Assembly: GCA_900095875.1 (NCBI GenBank)
Contig: LT608311.1
Location: forward strand, 1,364,001 to 1,428,000
Direction: 5' to 3'
DNA from: Caecibacter massiliensis
GTDB lineage: Bacteria > Bacillota > Negativicutes > Veillonellales > Megasphaeraceae
DNA length: 64,000 bases
Shown here: one piece after another, positions 36,413 to 45,678 of the stretch
How the letters are laid out: each line of letters starts with the position of its first letter
Numbering within the stretch: the stretch's first letter is position 1
Translations under genes and position numbers: made by a program
The notes under the pieces: model-generated
Database searches by the model: none
What the model saw: only the letters and a program-made list of their open reading frames with translations
What the model was told of the DNA's origin: nothing

Positions 36413-37822
36413 ATGCCTAAATACAACAAAGTAACACCTGAACTGATTCAGAAACTGCTTGATTTACTTGGAAAACACAACATGACGACAGATCCGGAAA
36501 AACTGGATGTTTATAAGACGGACGAGGAAACCAATCCGGCCTATTTCCACACGCCGGAAGTGGTAGTCTTCCCGGAAACGACGGAACAGGTAGCGGCTAT
36601 TATGAAGCTGGCCAACGAATACATGGTTCCTGTAACACCACGTGGCGGTGGCAGCAGCCTTGCCTGCCAGGCAATTCCTGTTTATAATGGAATTGTTCTC
36701 TGCCTGGAAAAAATGAATAAAATCATTGAAGTCAATAAAGAAGCACTGTATATGATCGTAGAAGCAGGCGCCGTTACGACGGCCGTACAGTCTGCCGCTA
36801 AAGAAGCTGGCTTGTATTACGCCGGAGATCCCAGCTCAAAAGCGTCCAGTGAAATCGGTGGCAACGTGGCTACTAATGCCGGCGGCAGCCGCGTCGTAAA
36901 ATACGGGACGACCCGCGATCAGGTGTACTGGGCTGAAATCGTAACGCCGACAGGTGAAATTACCCAGGTAGGCAAGCGACTGCAGAAAAATACGACCGGA
37001 TATGCTCTGGAAAAACTCATCTGCGGCAGTGAAGGCACGTTGGGAATCATTACTAAATTATGCCTGAAACTCCGTCCTATCGCTCCGTATCACTTTGATA
37101 TGGTTGCCATCTTTACGGATGAAACAAAAGCCCTGGCTGTACCGAACCAGCTCCTTATGGCTGGTGTTCAGCCGACAGCTATTGAATTCCTGGACAATAA
37201 AGGGATTCAGAGTGAAGAACGATTCATGAATATGACCCTTCCTCATTCTAAAGATAATGGGAACTATATCATTATTACTATTGATTCCTATGATCAGGAC
37301 GACCTGGACAATCGTGTGGCTACGGCTGATGAAATATGCGAAAAGAACGGTTCCGTTGAAACATTGGTTGCGGACGACCGTATCTGGGGCGCACGGTATA
37401 ATATCGGGGAAGCGGCCCGCAATGACAGCCAGATCTGGCTTGCCGAAGATATCGTCGTTCCTGTCGATAAAATTGCCGATCTCATGGCCCAGATTCCGGC
37501 TATTGAAAAGAAATATGGCATTGCTACGACTACATCTGCCCATATCGGTGATGGCAATATCCATGTCAATGCCCTGAAGATGGACATGCCTATGGAACAG
37601 TGGAATGAAGTCATTCCTAAATATCACAACGAATTGTATACACTGGTTTACAGCCTGGGCGGATGCCTCTCTGGTGAACATGGCATCGGTCTGCGGAAAA
37701 TCAATGAAATGAAGAAATTTACCGATCCGGTTTCTCTCGATATGATGAAGGCCATCAAGAAGGCACTGGACCCGAATCTGATTTTGAATCCAGGAAAAAT
37801 TTTCACATACGACGAAGACTAA
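36413..37822 (+). CDS. FAD-linked 2-hydroxy acid dehydrogenase, GlcD type (copy 2)
   Basis: 469 residues, same architecture as the copy at 26858: PRGGGSSLACQAIPV, EIGGNVATNAGGSR, HIGDGNIHVNA, SGEHGIGLRK. Differences in the FAD loop (SSLACQ versus TGLAGG) and substrate domain suggest a different D-2-hydroxy acid. Lone gene with its own promoter palindrome and strong terminator. GGGAGGG site before the ATG. Confidence 0.9.
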   Translation: MPKYNKVTPELIQKLLDLLGKHNMTTDPEKLDVYKTDEETNPAYFHTPEVVVFPETTEQVAAIMKLANEYMVPVTPRGGGSSLACQAIPVYNGIVLCLEKMNKIIEVNKEALYMIVEAGAVTTAVQSAAKEAGLYYAGDPSSKASSEIGGNVATNAGGSRVVKYGTTRDQVYWAEIVTPTGEITQVGKRLQKNTTGYALEKLICGSEGTLGIITKLCLKLRPIAPYHFDMVAIFTDETKALAVPNQLLMAGVQPTAIEFLDNKGIQSEERFMNMTLPHSKDNGNYIIITIDSYDQDDLDNRVATADEICEKNGSVETLVADDRIWGARYNIGEAARNDSQIWLAEDIVVPVDKIADLMAQIPAIEKKYGIATTTSAHIGDGNIHVNALKMDMPMEQWNEVIPKYHNELYTLVYSLGGCLSGEHGIGLRKINEMKKFTDPVSLDMMKAIKKALDPNLILNPGKIFTYDED

Positions 37823-37840
37823 ACCGTCCTTCACTTCAGA

Positions 37841-37873
37841 GCTGCTGCACTGTTTGGTGCAGCAGCTTTTTTT
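37841..37873 (+). terminator. Terminator of GlcD copy 2
   Basis: Perfect stem GCTGCTGCAC (37841-37850) / GTGCAGCAGC (37857-37866) and seven T. Confidence 0.93.
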
Positions 37874-37935
37874 AATTCCTATATTGCATGGTAGTCAGGT
37901 TCTGCATGCGTAATTTGCAGGTTAAGGTGATTTCA

Positions 37936-37964
37936 TTGACTTTACGCTGTGGCTATGATATTCT
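37936..37964 (+). promoter_or_regulatory. Promoter of the IclR1-SDR-SDR operon
   Basis: -35 TTGACT (37936-37941), 17-bp spacer, -10 TATTCT (37959-37964). Confidence 0.75.
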
Positions 37965-37974
37965 ATACCTGAAG

Positions 37975-38008
37975 TTAGAATATACGAACTAATGTTGCGT
38001 ATTCGAAC
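37975..38008. promoter_or_regulatory. 34-bp palindromic operator, copy D
   Basis: Half-sites TTAGAATATACG and, reversed, GTTCGAATACGC. Starts 10 bp after the -10 box and ends 15 bp before the IclR1 start. The weakest match of the six, but in the same place; it suggests autoregulation of IclR1. Confidence 0.6.
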
Positions 38009-38023
38009 AAAAGGAGGGGAGAT

Positions 38024-38794
38024 ATGGAAGAGGAAAAGTTACATAATCCGACTGTCCGCGTTCTGGATATTCTGGAAACGGCGTATAGTCATGAAAATGG
38101 GATATCCTTTACAGAGTTATCCCGGCAGACGGGAATTTCTAAAGGTACCTTGCACCCCATTGTCATGACTCTCGTAGCAAAAGGATATCTGCAATGCCAG
38201 CATTCGCTTTTTACACTAGGCAAAAGCTGTTTCCGTCTGGGATATGCATACACCCGCACACTGAGCTGCCTCGATATTGTCAAAGCACATATGGAAGAAA
38301 TCGTTACGGCTTGTAATGAAATTTGTCAGCTCGGTGTTTTGGAAGGGATGAATGTCCTGTACATTGCTAAAATGGAACCTCAGCAGGCTATCCGGGTCAG
38401 TTCATCTGTAGGGGCGACGCTGGCTGCCTATGCCACGAGTCTGGGAAAAAGCCTTCTCAGTTGCTATACAGACGAAGAAGTACGCCGTATCTGCCCGCCT
38501 GTACTGCAACAGTATACGGAACAGACCGTGCGCACGGTCGATGAACTTCTGAGTCAGCTGCATACGATCCGTAAACAGGGATATGCGCTGGAAAATGGGG
38601 AAGTAAATAAGGATATTGAATGTATTTCCATTCCCATCCAGGTGGCAGACCAGACGATGGCCATCAGTGTCAGCCTGCCGATTTACCGTTCTACGCCAGA
38701 AAAACAGCAGGAAATACTCCGCATCCTGAAGCGCCATAAAAGTGAAATTGCCGAGCAGACAGCAGGATTACAACAGGATTTAAGCTTCATTTAA
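38024..38794 (+). CDS. IclR family transcriptional regulator (IclR1)
   Basis: 256 residues. N-terminal winged helix (TVRVLDILETAYS, TELSRQTGISKGTLHPIV, about residues 8-62), then the IclR effector domain (ITACNEICQLGVLEGMNVLYIAKMEP-type segment and LAAYATSLGKSLLS). IclR proteins bind palindromes and respond to small acids. Its own promoter carries copy D of the 34-bp palindrome, making it a prime candidate for the regulator of all six sites. AAAGGAGGGG precedes the ATG. Cotranscribed with two SDR genes. Confidence 0.92.
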   Translation: MEEEKLHNPTVRVLDILETAYSHENGISFTELSRQTGISKGTLHPIVMTLVAKGYLQCQHSLFTLGKSCFRLGYAYTRTLSCLDIVKAHMEEIVTACNEICQLGVLEGMNVLYIAKMEPQQAIRVSSSVGATLAAYATSLGKSLLSCYTDEEVRRICPPVLQQYTEQTVRTVDELLSQLHTIRKQGYALENGEVNKDIECISIPIQVADQTMAISVSLPIYRSTPEKQQEILRILKRHKSEIAEQTAGLQQDLSFI

Positions 38795-38833
38795 TGATAG
38801 ATATTTCTATGGAAAAGGAAGGTATGGATCAGT

Positions 38834-39592
38834 ATGAATGATTTCAAAGACAAAGTTGTAGTAGTAACCGGTGGCGGCCGCGGTATCGGCGCCATGACAG
38901 CCCGTCGTTTTTGTGAAGAAGGAGCTCACTGCGTCATTTCCAGCAATGTCCTGTCTGAATGTGAAGAATGTGCTGCCGAATTAAAAAAAGACGGCTTTTC
39001 AGCCAGCGTTATGGCATGTGATGTCAGCAAGCCGGCCGATGTAGATGCCCTCATAGCAGATACGGAAAAGAAATTTGGCCGTATTGATATTTTTGCCAAT
39101 ATTGCCGGTATTTGTACCAGTGGTATGAATTTCCTTGGCGTTACGCCGGAAAGCTGGGACCGGGTCATGAAAATCAATGCCTTCGGAACGTTATATACTA
39201 ACCAGAAGGCCATCGAATCCATGATGCGCACGGGAACAAAGGGAAATATTGTCAATGTTACATCTATTGCGGCCAAGACTGGCTCTGGTGCTGTCGGTGT
39301 CGATTACTCGGCCAGCAAGGCAGCTATCGTCAATGTGACGATTTCGGCGGCTACCTTTGCGGCCCGTTATGGCATCCGCGTCAATGCCGTTGCACCTGGA
39401 CCTATCCAGACGAAAATGACTGCCGTATGGGATCCCAAAATGTGTGCAAAACTCGTTAAGACTATCCCTCTGGGCCGCAAATTTGGTGAACCCGATGATA
39501 TCAGCGAAGCGATTATTTTCCTTGCCAGTGATAAGGCGAAATATATTTCTGGAGAAATCCTGGATGTAAACGGCGCTGCCTGGTGCGATTAA
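38834..39592 (+). CDS. Short-chain dehydrogenase/reductase (SDR1)
   Basis: 252 residues. Nucleotide loop VTGGGRGIGAM (residues 11-21), catalytic Ser144, Tyr158 and Lys162 (DYSASK). Classical NAD(P)-dependent SDR of the kind that oxidises sugar acids, sugars or hydroxyacyl compounds. 39 bases after IclR1 and 16 before SDR2, so in one operon under the operator. Substrate not predictable. Confidence 0.92.
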   Translation: MNDFKDKVVVVTGGGRGIGAMTARRFCEEGAHCVISSNVLSECEECAAELKKDGFSASVMACDVSKPADVDALIADTEKKFGRIDIFANIAGICTSGMNFLGVTPESWDRVMKINAFGTLYTNQKAIESMMRTGTKGNIVNVTSIAAKTGSGAVGVDYSASKAAIVNVTISAATFAARYGIRVNAVAPGPIQTKMTAVWDPKMCAKLVKTIPLGRKFGEPDDISEAIIFLASDKAKYISGEILDVNGAAWCD

Positions 39593-39608
39593 GAGAGGAG
39601 ACAGACAC

Positions 39609-40370
39609 ATGTTTGAAAAATTGCAACTTACAGGGAAAACCGCTATTGTTACAGGCGGTACGAAGGGGATTGGCAAAGGTATTGTGGAAGGTCTGGCCCA
39701 GAGTGGTGCCAATGTCGTCGTAGTCAGCCGTCATCAGGATGAATGCGATGCCGTAGCAAAAGAAATGGAACAATACGGCGTCAAGGGACTGGGCGTCAAA
39801 TGCGATGTTACCATTGCCAGCGATGTCGCCAATCTGATGCAGAAGACGATGGATGCGTTTGGACATATTGACATTCTCGTCAATAATGCCGGCAGTGCAA
39901 TTACGAAAAAGGCAGAAGATTTGACAGAAGCTGACTGGGACCGTGTGATTGATATGGATATGAAAGCCGTATTCTTCATGGCACAGGCTGCCGGAAAATA
40001 TATGATTGCCCAGAAGAGCGGAAAAATCATTAATATCGCTTCCATGCTTGGCCTTGTTGCAGAAAAACAGGTTCTGCCATATTGCGTCGCCAAAGGCGGC
40101 GTCCTGCAGATGACAAAGGCTCTGGCGCTGGAATGGGCCAAATACAATATTCAGGTCAACGCTATCTGCCCGGGGTATGTCATTACAGATATCAACAAAG
40201 ACGCATTGAGTGAAGAAAAAATCTATAAACACATTACAGGAAAGATTCCCATGCGCCGCTTCGGTGAAGTAGGGGATATTGCAGGTGCTGCTGTTTTCCT
40301 GGCATCGCCGGCCTCTGATTATATGACGGGACAGCCCATCGTTCTCGATGGTGGCTGGACCATGCAGTAA
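39609..40370 (+). CDS. Short-chain dehydrogenase/reductase (SDR2, gluconate 5-dehydrogenase-like)
   Basis: 253 residues. TGGTKGIGKG (residues 15-24), NNAG (92-95), catalytic Ser145, Tyr158, Lys162 (PYCVAK). Overall pattern is like IdnO/KduD-type dehydrogenases that interconvert sugar acids and their keto forms, fitting the sugar-acid theme; this is family-level inference. Ends the IclR1 operon. Confidence 0.9.
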   Translation: MFEKLQLTGKTAIVTGGTKGIGKGIVEGLAQSGANVVVVSRHQDECDAVAKEMEQYGVKGLGVKCDVTIASDVANLMQKTMDAFGHIDILVNNAGSAITKKAEDLTEADWDRVIDMDMKAVFFMAQAAGKYMIAQKSGKIINIASMLGLVAEKQVLPYCVAKGGVLQMTKALALEWAKYNIQVNAICPGYVITDINKDALSEEKIYKHITGKIPMRRFGEVGDIAGAAVFLASPASDYMTGQPIVLDGGWTMQ

Positions 40371-40386
40371 TTCCTTATGATAAGTA

Positions 40387-40434
40387 TGCAGGAATTATAT
40401 TGTTAATGTTAACAATATAATTCCTGCATTTTTT
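40387..40434 (+). terminator. Terminator of the IclR1-SDR-SDR operon
   Basis: 19-20 bp perfect stem (40387-40406 with 40409-40428) followed by T6. Confidence 0.95.
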
Positions 40435-40502
40435 ATGTACAAATAGAATGGTAACAATAAAAAATTGGGATACAAGAATGCTGAAAATACCCGGTCTGCT
40501 AC

Positions 40503-40580
40503 TTGCTAAACAAAATAATGGTGCTATAATAGGTACACCACTTCTATGAATGATGGCTATAGAAAATATATATTTTCTAT
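40503..40580 (+). promoter_or_regulatory. Promoter of MFS4 with downstream palindrome
   Basis: -35 TTGCTA (40503-40508), 16-bp spacer, -10 TATAAT (40525-40530). A perfect 22-bp palindrome (40559-40580, core AGAAAATATATATTTTCT) follows 28 bp later. It is unlike the 34-bp site, so MFS4 seems to have its own regulator. Confidence 0.65.
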
Positions 40581-40675
40581 TCTTTAAATGAATATAAAGG
40601 ACGTATTTATAATTTTATTTTCTATGATATGGCCATTATACCTTGTGGTTATTTTATTAGAAGGATGTGTTAAGT

Positions 40676-41941
40676 ATGGCATCAACAGAAGCTATCCCGG
40701 CTAAACGCTGGGGGCGTATTATTCCACCGGCGATCCTCGTCTATATTTTCGGATTTATGGATCGCACTAATATCGGTTTTGCTATGGCCGGCGGCATGAG
40801 CGATGCGTTGCAGATGACGGCAACCTTATCCGGCCTGGCAGCAGGTATCTTCTTTATCGGCTATATGGTTCTCCAGGTACCGGGCGGACATATTGCTGAA
40901 ACGGGCAATGCCAAAAAGTTCATAGCTGTTTCCATTCTTGCCTGGAGTATTATTTGTACCAGCCTCGGGTTTGTGCAGACAGCTACCCAGCTTTTGGTCC
41001 TGCGTTTTCTCGTCGGCGTTGCTGAAGGCGGTGTATGGCCGGCTATCCTGGTCATCATCAGTCACTGGTTCCCTTCGTCTGAACGTGGCCGGGCCAATTC
41101 CTACTTCATCATGAATGTAGCTATTGCTTCTATCATCACCGGTCCTATTTCCGGCTGGCTGGTTACGACCTTTGGCTGGCGTTCCGTTTTCATCGCCGAA
41201 GGTGCCGTTTCTTTCCTGCTCATTTTCGTGTGGTGGCCTCTTATCAGCAACCGTCCGTCGGAAGCCAAATGGATTTCCAAAGAAGAACGGGAATACCTGG
41301 AAACGACGCTGGCTGCTGAACAGAAAGAACTCAGCTCGGAAGATGATGCGCCTACGTCTCTTTCCACTATTCTCAGCAGTGTCAATATGTGGAAACTGAT
41401 CCTCATCTATTTCTTCTATCAGGTAGGTATCTATGGTTTTGCTATGTGGCTGCCGACTATCCTCAAAAGCCTTACTAATAGCGGCATGACCAGCATTGGT
41501 TTCCTCTCCACCATTCCGTATTTCGCCTGCATGGCCGGTTTGTATATCTTTGGGCATTTGTCTGACCGCAGCGGTAACCGTAAAAAATATGTTGCCCTGC
41601 CCCTCCTGGGATTTGCTCTTTGCTTCCTGGCATCGGCTTTCCTGAAAGATTACACTTGGGTTTCCTTTGCCTTCCTCTGCGGCTGCGGTCTGTTCCTGCA
41701 GTGCGCATCGGGGATTTTCTGGACTATCCCGACCATGCTTTTCCCGGCTAAAGTTGCTGGCGACAGCCTGGGCATCATCAACGCTCTCGGCAACCTCGGC
41801 GGTTTCGTCGGTCCGTTCATCGTTGGCTGGCTGACCACGCAGTTCATGTCCATTTATGCGGGCATTTATTTCCTGGCAGCTATGCTTGCCTGCGGCTTCT
41901 TCCTGACACTGAGCCTGCCGAAGAAGACAGAAGGTAAATAA
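40676..41941 (+). CDS. MFS transporter, ACS type (MFS4)
   Basis: 421 residues, twelve helices. Helix 1 FMDRTNIGFAMAGG, then FIGYMVLQVPGGHIAE and FLVGVAEGGVWPAILVIISHWF, typical of anion:cation symporters (for example 4-hydroxyphenylacetate, phthalate or tartrate carriers). The ATG at 40676 is chosen for its spacing from GAAGGATG; an in-frame GTG at 40667 overlaps that site. Convergent with IlvD-type gene 2; the two share a terminator. Confidence 0.9.
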   Translation: MASTEAIPAKRWGRIIPPAILVYIFGFMDRTNIGFAMAGGMSDALQMTATLSGLAAGIFFIGYMVLQVPGGHIAETGNAKKFIAVSILAWSIICTSLGFVQTATQLLVLRFLVGVAEGGVWPAILVIISHWFPSSERGRANSYFIMNVAIASIITGPISGWLVTTFGWRSVFIAEGAVSFLLIFVWWPLISNRPSEAKWISKEEREYLETTLAAEQKELSSEDDAPTSLSTILSSVNMWKLILIYFFYQVGIYGFAMWLPTILKSLTNSGMTSIGFLSTIPYFACMAGLYIFGHLSDRSGNRKKYVALPLLGFALCFLASAFLKDYTWVSFAFLCGCGLFLQCASGIFWTIPTMLFPAKVAGDSLGIINALGNLGGFVGPFIVGWLTTQFMSIYAGIYFLAAMLACGFFLTLSLPKKTEGK

Positions 41942-41956
41942 TTTCTTTCATAAACA

Positions 41957-41996
41957 GCAAAAAAGAGCATCCCGCAGCAGGGATGCTCTTTTTTGC
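41957..41996. terminator. Bidirectional terminator
   Basis: Stem AAAAGAGCATCCC / GGGATGCTCTTTT with A-rich and T-rich flanks, between the convergent MFS4 and IlvD-type genes. Confidence 0.93.
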
Positions 41997-41998
41997 TA

Positions 41999-43681
41999 TT
42001 ATTCGTTTAAATCGAGGATAGCGCCAGTGGCGGCTGATTTTGCAATGCGGGAATAGAGGCCGAGCCATCCATGTGTAAATTTCGGTTTGGGGCGGACCCA
42101 ATTCTTTTTGCGCTGTGCCAGTTCTTCATCTGATACATGAAGCGTCAGGGTATTGTTAGGGATATCAATGGTGATTTTATCGCCGTCTTTGACGAGGGCA
42201 ATGGGGCCGCCATCTGCGGCTTCAGGTGAAACGTGACCGACAAAACAGCCGTTGTTGGTACCGGAGAAACGTCCATCCGTAACGAGGGCTGTCGATTTTG
42301 CCAGTCCCCGGCCGTACAGATACTTCATGGCCTTGAACATTTCCCGCATACCAGGACCGCCTTTTGGCCCTTCATAACGGATGACGACGACGTCGCCGGC
42401 TACGATATCGCCGCCCAAGATGGCTTTTTCAGCTTCTTCTTCCGAATTATAACATTTGGCCGTTCCCGTAAACGTCAGGATCGACGGGTCAATAGCAGCC
42501 GGCTTGGTGACGCCCGTTTCCGGAGCCAGATTTCCCCGGAGAATAGCCAGGCCCTTGCGGGATTCGAACGGTTCAGCCATGGTTTTGATGACCTGGGGGT
42601 TAAATTCGTATTTGTAGGTATAGTTCTGCAGATTTTCGGAAACGGTCATGCCCGTAACGGTCATGCAGTCTTTGTGAAGCAGCGGCAGGATTTCTGTCAT
42701 GACTTTGGGGATACCGCCGGCCTTATAGAAATCTTCCATATCATAGGATGATGCCGGGTTGACTTTGGCAATGAGTGGTGTTGTGGCGCTGAGTCTATCA
42801 AAGACGGCCAGCATCGTTTCATGATCAATGCCTAATTCATGAGCCATAGCGGTCAGATGGAGTACGCCATTCGTAGAGCCTCCCGTTGCCATAAGGACGC
42901 GTATGCCGTTTTCAATGGCGTCCATCGTCAGGATGTCATGACTGGTGATGCCCTGTTGGGTAAGGCGTACGATTGCTTCACCGGTTTGTTCGGCACAGCG
43001 CGTACGATCAGCATAGACGGCCGGAATCAGAGCGGCACCGGGAAGTGAGATCCCCATGGCTTCGGCGACACAGTTCATCGTATTGGCTGAGCCATAGAAT
43101 GAACAGGACCCGCAGGTCGGACCACAGACGTCTTCCAGACTGTTAAATGTAGGTTCGTCTATTTTTCCGGCACGCAGCATTCCCAGCCCTTCCGACATAG
43201 AAGTCAGATCGGATTTGCGGTTGTCGAATACCTTGCCTCCCAGCATGGGACCGCCACCCATAAATATGACTGGAATATCGAGGCGGGCTGCCGCAAGGAG
43301 CATACCCGGCACGATTTTGTCACAGGAGCCGAGCAGCACGACGGCATCCAGATGATGGATTTCTACCATCGTTTCGATGTCATTGGCAATCAGGTCGCGG
43401 GAAGGCAGAATATAATGCATGCCAGCGTGGCCCTGGGCCGTGCCGTCACAGCCGGCGATGACGCCAAATTCACAGGCTGTACCGCCTGCCCGGTATATTC
43501 CCTTTTTGACGGCTTCGGCCATCTGGCGCAGGTTGTAGTGTCCCGGCACGAGTTCATTCCAGGAGTTGGCAATGCCAATCAGCGGGCGCTTCAGATCGTC
43601 ATCGGAATAGCCGATGGATTTAAATACACTGCGATTAAAAGACCATTCCGGCCTTCCTAAAATTTCTTTACTTCTGTACAT
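41999..43681 (-). CDS. IlvD/Edd family dehydratase, copy 2
   Basis: 560 residues. Cluster ligands in LLGSCDKIVPGM and GPTCGSCSFYGSANTMNC; family signatures [37 protein letters not shown]. Could be a dihydroxy-acid dehydratase or an aldonate dehydratase; the surroundings favour a sugar-acid substrate. The ATG at 43681 (4th residue of the longest frame) is chosen because AAAGG is 8 bases before it, whereas the ATG at 43690 touches that site. Monocistronic, transcribed opposite to the rest of the island. Confidence 0.87.
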   Translation of the reverse strand: MYRSKEILGRPEWSFNRSVFKSIGYSDDDLKRPLIGIANSWNELVPGHYNLRQMAEAVKKGIYRAGGTACEFGVIAGCDGTAQGHAGMHYILPSRDLIANDIETMVEIHHLDAVVLLGSCDKIVPGMLLAAARLDIPVIFMGGGPMLGGKVFDNRKSDLTSMSEGLGMLRAGKIDEPTFNSLEDVCGPTCGSCSFYGSANTMNCVAEAMGISLPGAALIPAVYADRTRCAEQTGEAIVRLTQQGITSHDILTMDAIENGIRVLMATGGSTNGVLHLTAMAHELGIDHETMLAVFDRLSATTPLIAKVNPASSYDMEDFYKAGGIPKVMTEILPLLHKDCMTVTGMTVSENLQNYTYKYEFNPQVIKTMAEPFESRKGLAILRGNLAPETGVTKPAAIDPSILTFTGTAKCYNSEEEAEKAILGGDIVAGDVVVIRYEGPKGGPGMREMFKAMKYLYGRGLAKSTALVTDGRFSGTNNGCFVGHVSPEAADGGPIALVKDGDKITIDIPNNTLTLHVSDEELAQRKKNWVRPKPKFTHGWLGLYSRIAKSAATGAILDLNE

Positions 43682-43759
43682 TTTCTTCATCCTTTCCCAC
43701 CATCAGGTGTCAGCAGAAAGCTGTGCTTTCTAAATGAAATAGTACATGTCCCTTTCTTC

Positions 43760-43788
43760 ACTATAACTTTTTTTCATTTTATTTGCAA
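43760..43788 (-). promoter_or_regulatory. Promoter of IlvD-type gene 2
   Basis: Minus strand: -35 TTGCAA (43788-43783), 17-bp spacer, -10 TATAGT (43765-43760). No 34-bp operator follows. Confidence 0.6.
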
Positions 43789-43953
43789 CTATTTTGTATG
43801 AATAATTGTAAAACCGGTGTCTCAGTTTTGAGACAGAATCAGATGAGTCCGTTCAAATGAGCAAATGTGAAAACAATAACGTAAAACCGATGAATGATGC
43901 CAGAAAAATCATATTAGTTATGATTTTTCTATAGACTAGGATACTAGAATATG

Positions 43954-43973
43954 CTAATATGTACGTATATTAG
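43954..43973. promoter_or_regulatory. Palindrome in the divergent IlvD2-LarA intergenic region
   Basis: CTAATAT (43954-43960) and ATATTAG (43967-43973) with GTACGT between; GGATACTAG lies just upstream (43940-43948). It may be a regulator site. The rest of 43682-44245 is AT-rich with promoters at both ends and no gene. Confidence 0.4.
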
Positions 43974-44101
43974 ATGCGTTATAACAGATGTGTCATTTTT
44001 TGATAAAATTGCCGTCGGATTCCGGTATTCATAAGGGTTGATGGCTGTTTTATATATGTGATTTTCTCATAGCGAACGAACATAAGGTGCAATCCCGTTA
44101 T

Positions 44102-44129
44102 TTGACAGACACTGCCATTCTAGTACAAT
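44102..44129 (+). promoter_or_regulatory. Promoter of the LarA-IlvD operon
   Basis: -35 TTGACA (44102-44107), 16-bp spacer, -10 TACAAT (44124-44129). Confidence 0.8.
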
Positions 44130-44141
44130 AATAGTATGTGA

Positions 44142-44175
44142 ATTCGTAAATGTATACACATGTGTATATGCGAAT
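44142..44175. promoter_or_regulatory. 34-bp palindromic operator, copy G
   Basis: Half-sites ATTCGTAAATGT and, reversed, ATTCGCATATAC; the arms end in ATTCG/CGAAT. Starts 12 bp after the -10 box. The centre is itself a palindrome (TATACACATGTGTATA, 44153-44168). Confidence 0.75.
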
Positions 44176-44245
44176 TAATGTGCAATTGCATGAGGCAGGA
44201 ACTGGTACAAATTCGTTCTGTTGCTGTAAAGAGAGGAGTAGTAGT

Positions 44246-45565
44246 ATGAAACAAGGTACAGGTGTTGTAGGAGAATTATGTAAAGACGTATTTATTCCTA
44301 AAATGGTGAAAGTACATCAGAAATTTGATTTATCGTACATTAAACCGGAAGATATTCCCGGTGTTGTCCAGGCTCAGCTCGATCGTGACATCATCGCATC
44401 CAAAATAAAACCGGGCATGACGATTGCCATTACCTGCGGCAGCCGCGGCGTATCCAATACGGCTCTTATTATCAAGACCATTGCATCGTATGTTAAGGAA
44501 AAAGGTGCTAAACCGTTCGTATTCCCGGCTATGGGCAGTCATGGCGGTGCTACACCGGAAGGACAGACTCAGATCGTCAATGGCTATGGCGTCGTGGAAG
44601 ACTATGTAGGATGCCCGATTCGTGCGACTATGGAAACGAAACAGATTGGCACGACCGATGATGGCCGTCCTGTTTTCATTGATAAATATGCAGCTGAATC
44701 GGATGGTATCATCATGCTGGGCCGTATCAAAGCCCATACGCAGTTCGTTGGCCCTTATGAAAGCGGCCTGATGAAGATGGCTGTTATCGGCATGGGCAAA
44801 CAGCATGGCGCCGAAGGTGTCCATGAACAAGGCTTTGTCCATATGGCAGAAAACATCCAGCGCTATGGCAAAGTCATTCTGAAAAACGCTCCGATTATTT
44901 GTGGCGTCGGCCTTTTGGAAAATGCGGCAGATCAGACGCATACCATTGTCGCCCTCACGCCGGATGAAATCATCGAACAGGAACCGGAATACCTGAAAAA
45001 AGCAAAAGCTCTCATGGGACATATCATGATCAAACATGCCGACCTTCTCATCATCGATGAAATTGGCAAAAACATCAGTGGCGACGGCCATGACCCCAAC
45101 GTTTCCAATATGCTGCCCCGTGAAACGGGCGTCCCCTTTGGCCCGAACGGTGAATTCCCGTCCAAGTGTGAATTCAATGCCGACCGCAAAATTGTCCTGG
45201 ATCTCACGGAAGAAACTCATGGCAACGCCAATGGCCTGGGCTTGGCAGATGTAACGACACAGCGTTGCGTTGACAAGATTGTCAATGCTGCAGCATATCC
45301 GAATGCCGTTACCTCGACGATTCTGGAAATGGTCAAGATTCCGTTCTGGACGGAAAATGATAAACTGGCTATCCAGGTTGCACTGAAAACGGCTACGAAA
45401 GCTGATAAGACAGCTCCGAAAATCGTCCGCATCAAGAATACGATGGAAGTGCAGGATATTTACGTATCAGAAGCACTGCTTCCGGAAGTTGAAGCTAACC
45501 CGGATATGGAAGTAGCCGGGGAACTGGCTCCTATGCCGTTTGATGAAAATGGCAACCTGTTTTAA
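44246..45565 (+). CDS. LarA-family (DUF2088) nickel-pincer-type racemase/epimerase
   Basis: 439 residues from the ATG at 44246, which has GAGAGGAG before it; the open frame extends 32 codons upstream into the operator and is not coding there. Likely equivalents of LarA catalytic residues: His99 (GSHGGATPEG), His164 (IKAHTQF), Lys177 in GLMK (cofactor-bound lysine) and His187. Family members racemise lactate, malate or phenyllactate, or epimerise aldonates at C2. Expected role: bring a 2-hydroxy acid into the right configuration for the IlvD-type dehydratase encoded next. The cofactor genes larB, larC and larE are absent from the window. Confidence 0.85.
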   Translation: MKQGTGVVGELCKDVFIPKMVKVHQKFDLSYIKPEDIPGVVQAQLDRDIIASKIKPGMTIAITCGSRGVSNTALIIKTIASYVKEKGAKPFVFPAMGSHGGATPEGQTQIVNGYGVVEDYVGCPIRATMETKQIGTTDDGRPVFIDKYAAESDGIIMLGRIKAHTQFVGPYESGLMKMAVIGMGKQHGAEGVHEQGFVHMAENIQRYGKVILKNAPIICGVGLLENAADQTHTIVALTPDEIIEQEPEYLKKAKALMGHIMIKHADLLIIDEIGKNISGDGHDPNVSNMLPRETGVPFGPNGEFPSKCEFNADRKIVLDLTEETHGNANGLGLADVTTQRCVDKIVNAAAYPNAVTSTILEMVKIPFWTENDKLAIQVALKTATKADKTAPKIVRIKNTMEVQDIYVSEALLPEVEANPDMEVAGELAPMPFDENGNLF

Positions 45566-45580
45566 TCCGTCATGACGATA

Positions 45581-45617
45581 GGAGACCGTATGCTGTATCT
45601 GGCAGCATACGGCCTCT
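45581..45617 (+). other. Intercistronic hairpin
   Basis: Stem CCGTATGCTG (45586-45595) / CAGCATACGG (45603-45612), extended by GGAG/CTCT, no T run; between the LarA-type and IlvD-type genes. Confidence 0.5.
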
Positions 45618-45678
45618 CATATATAACATATTATATTTATATTTTGTTTCCCAATCCCTAAAACAAGGAGGAACATGA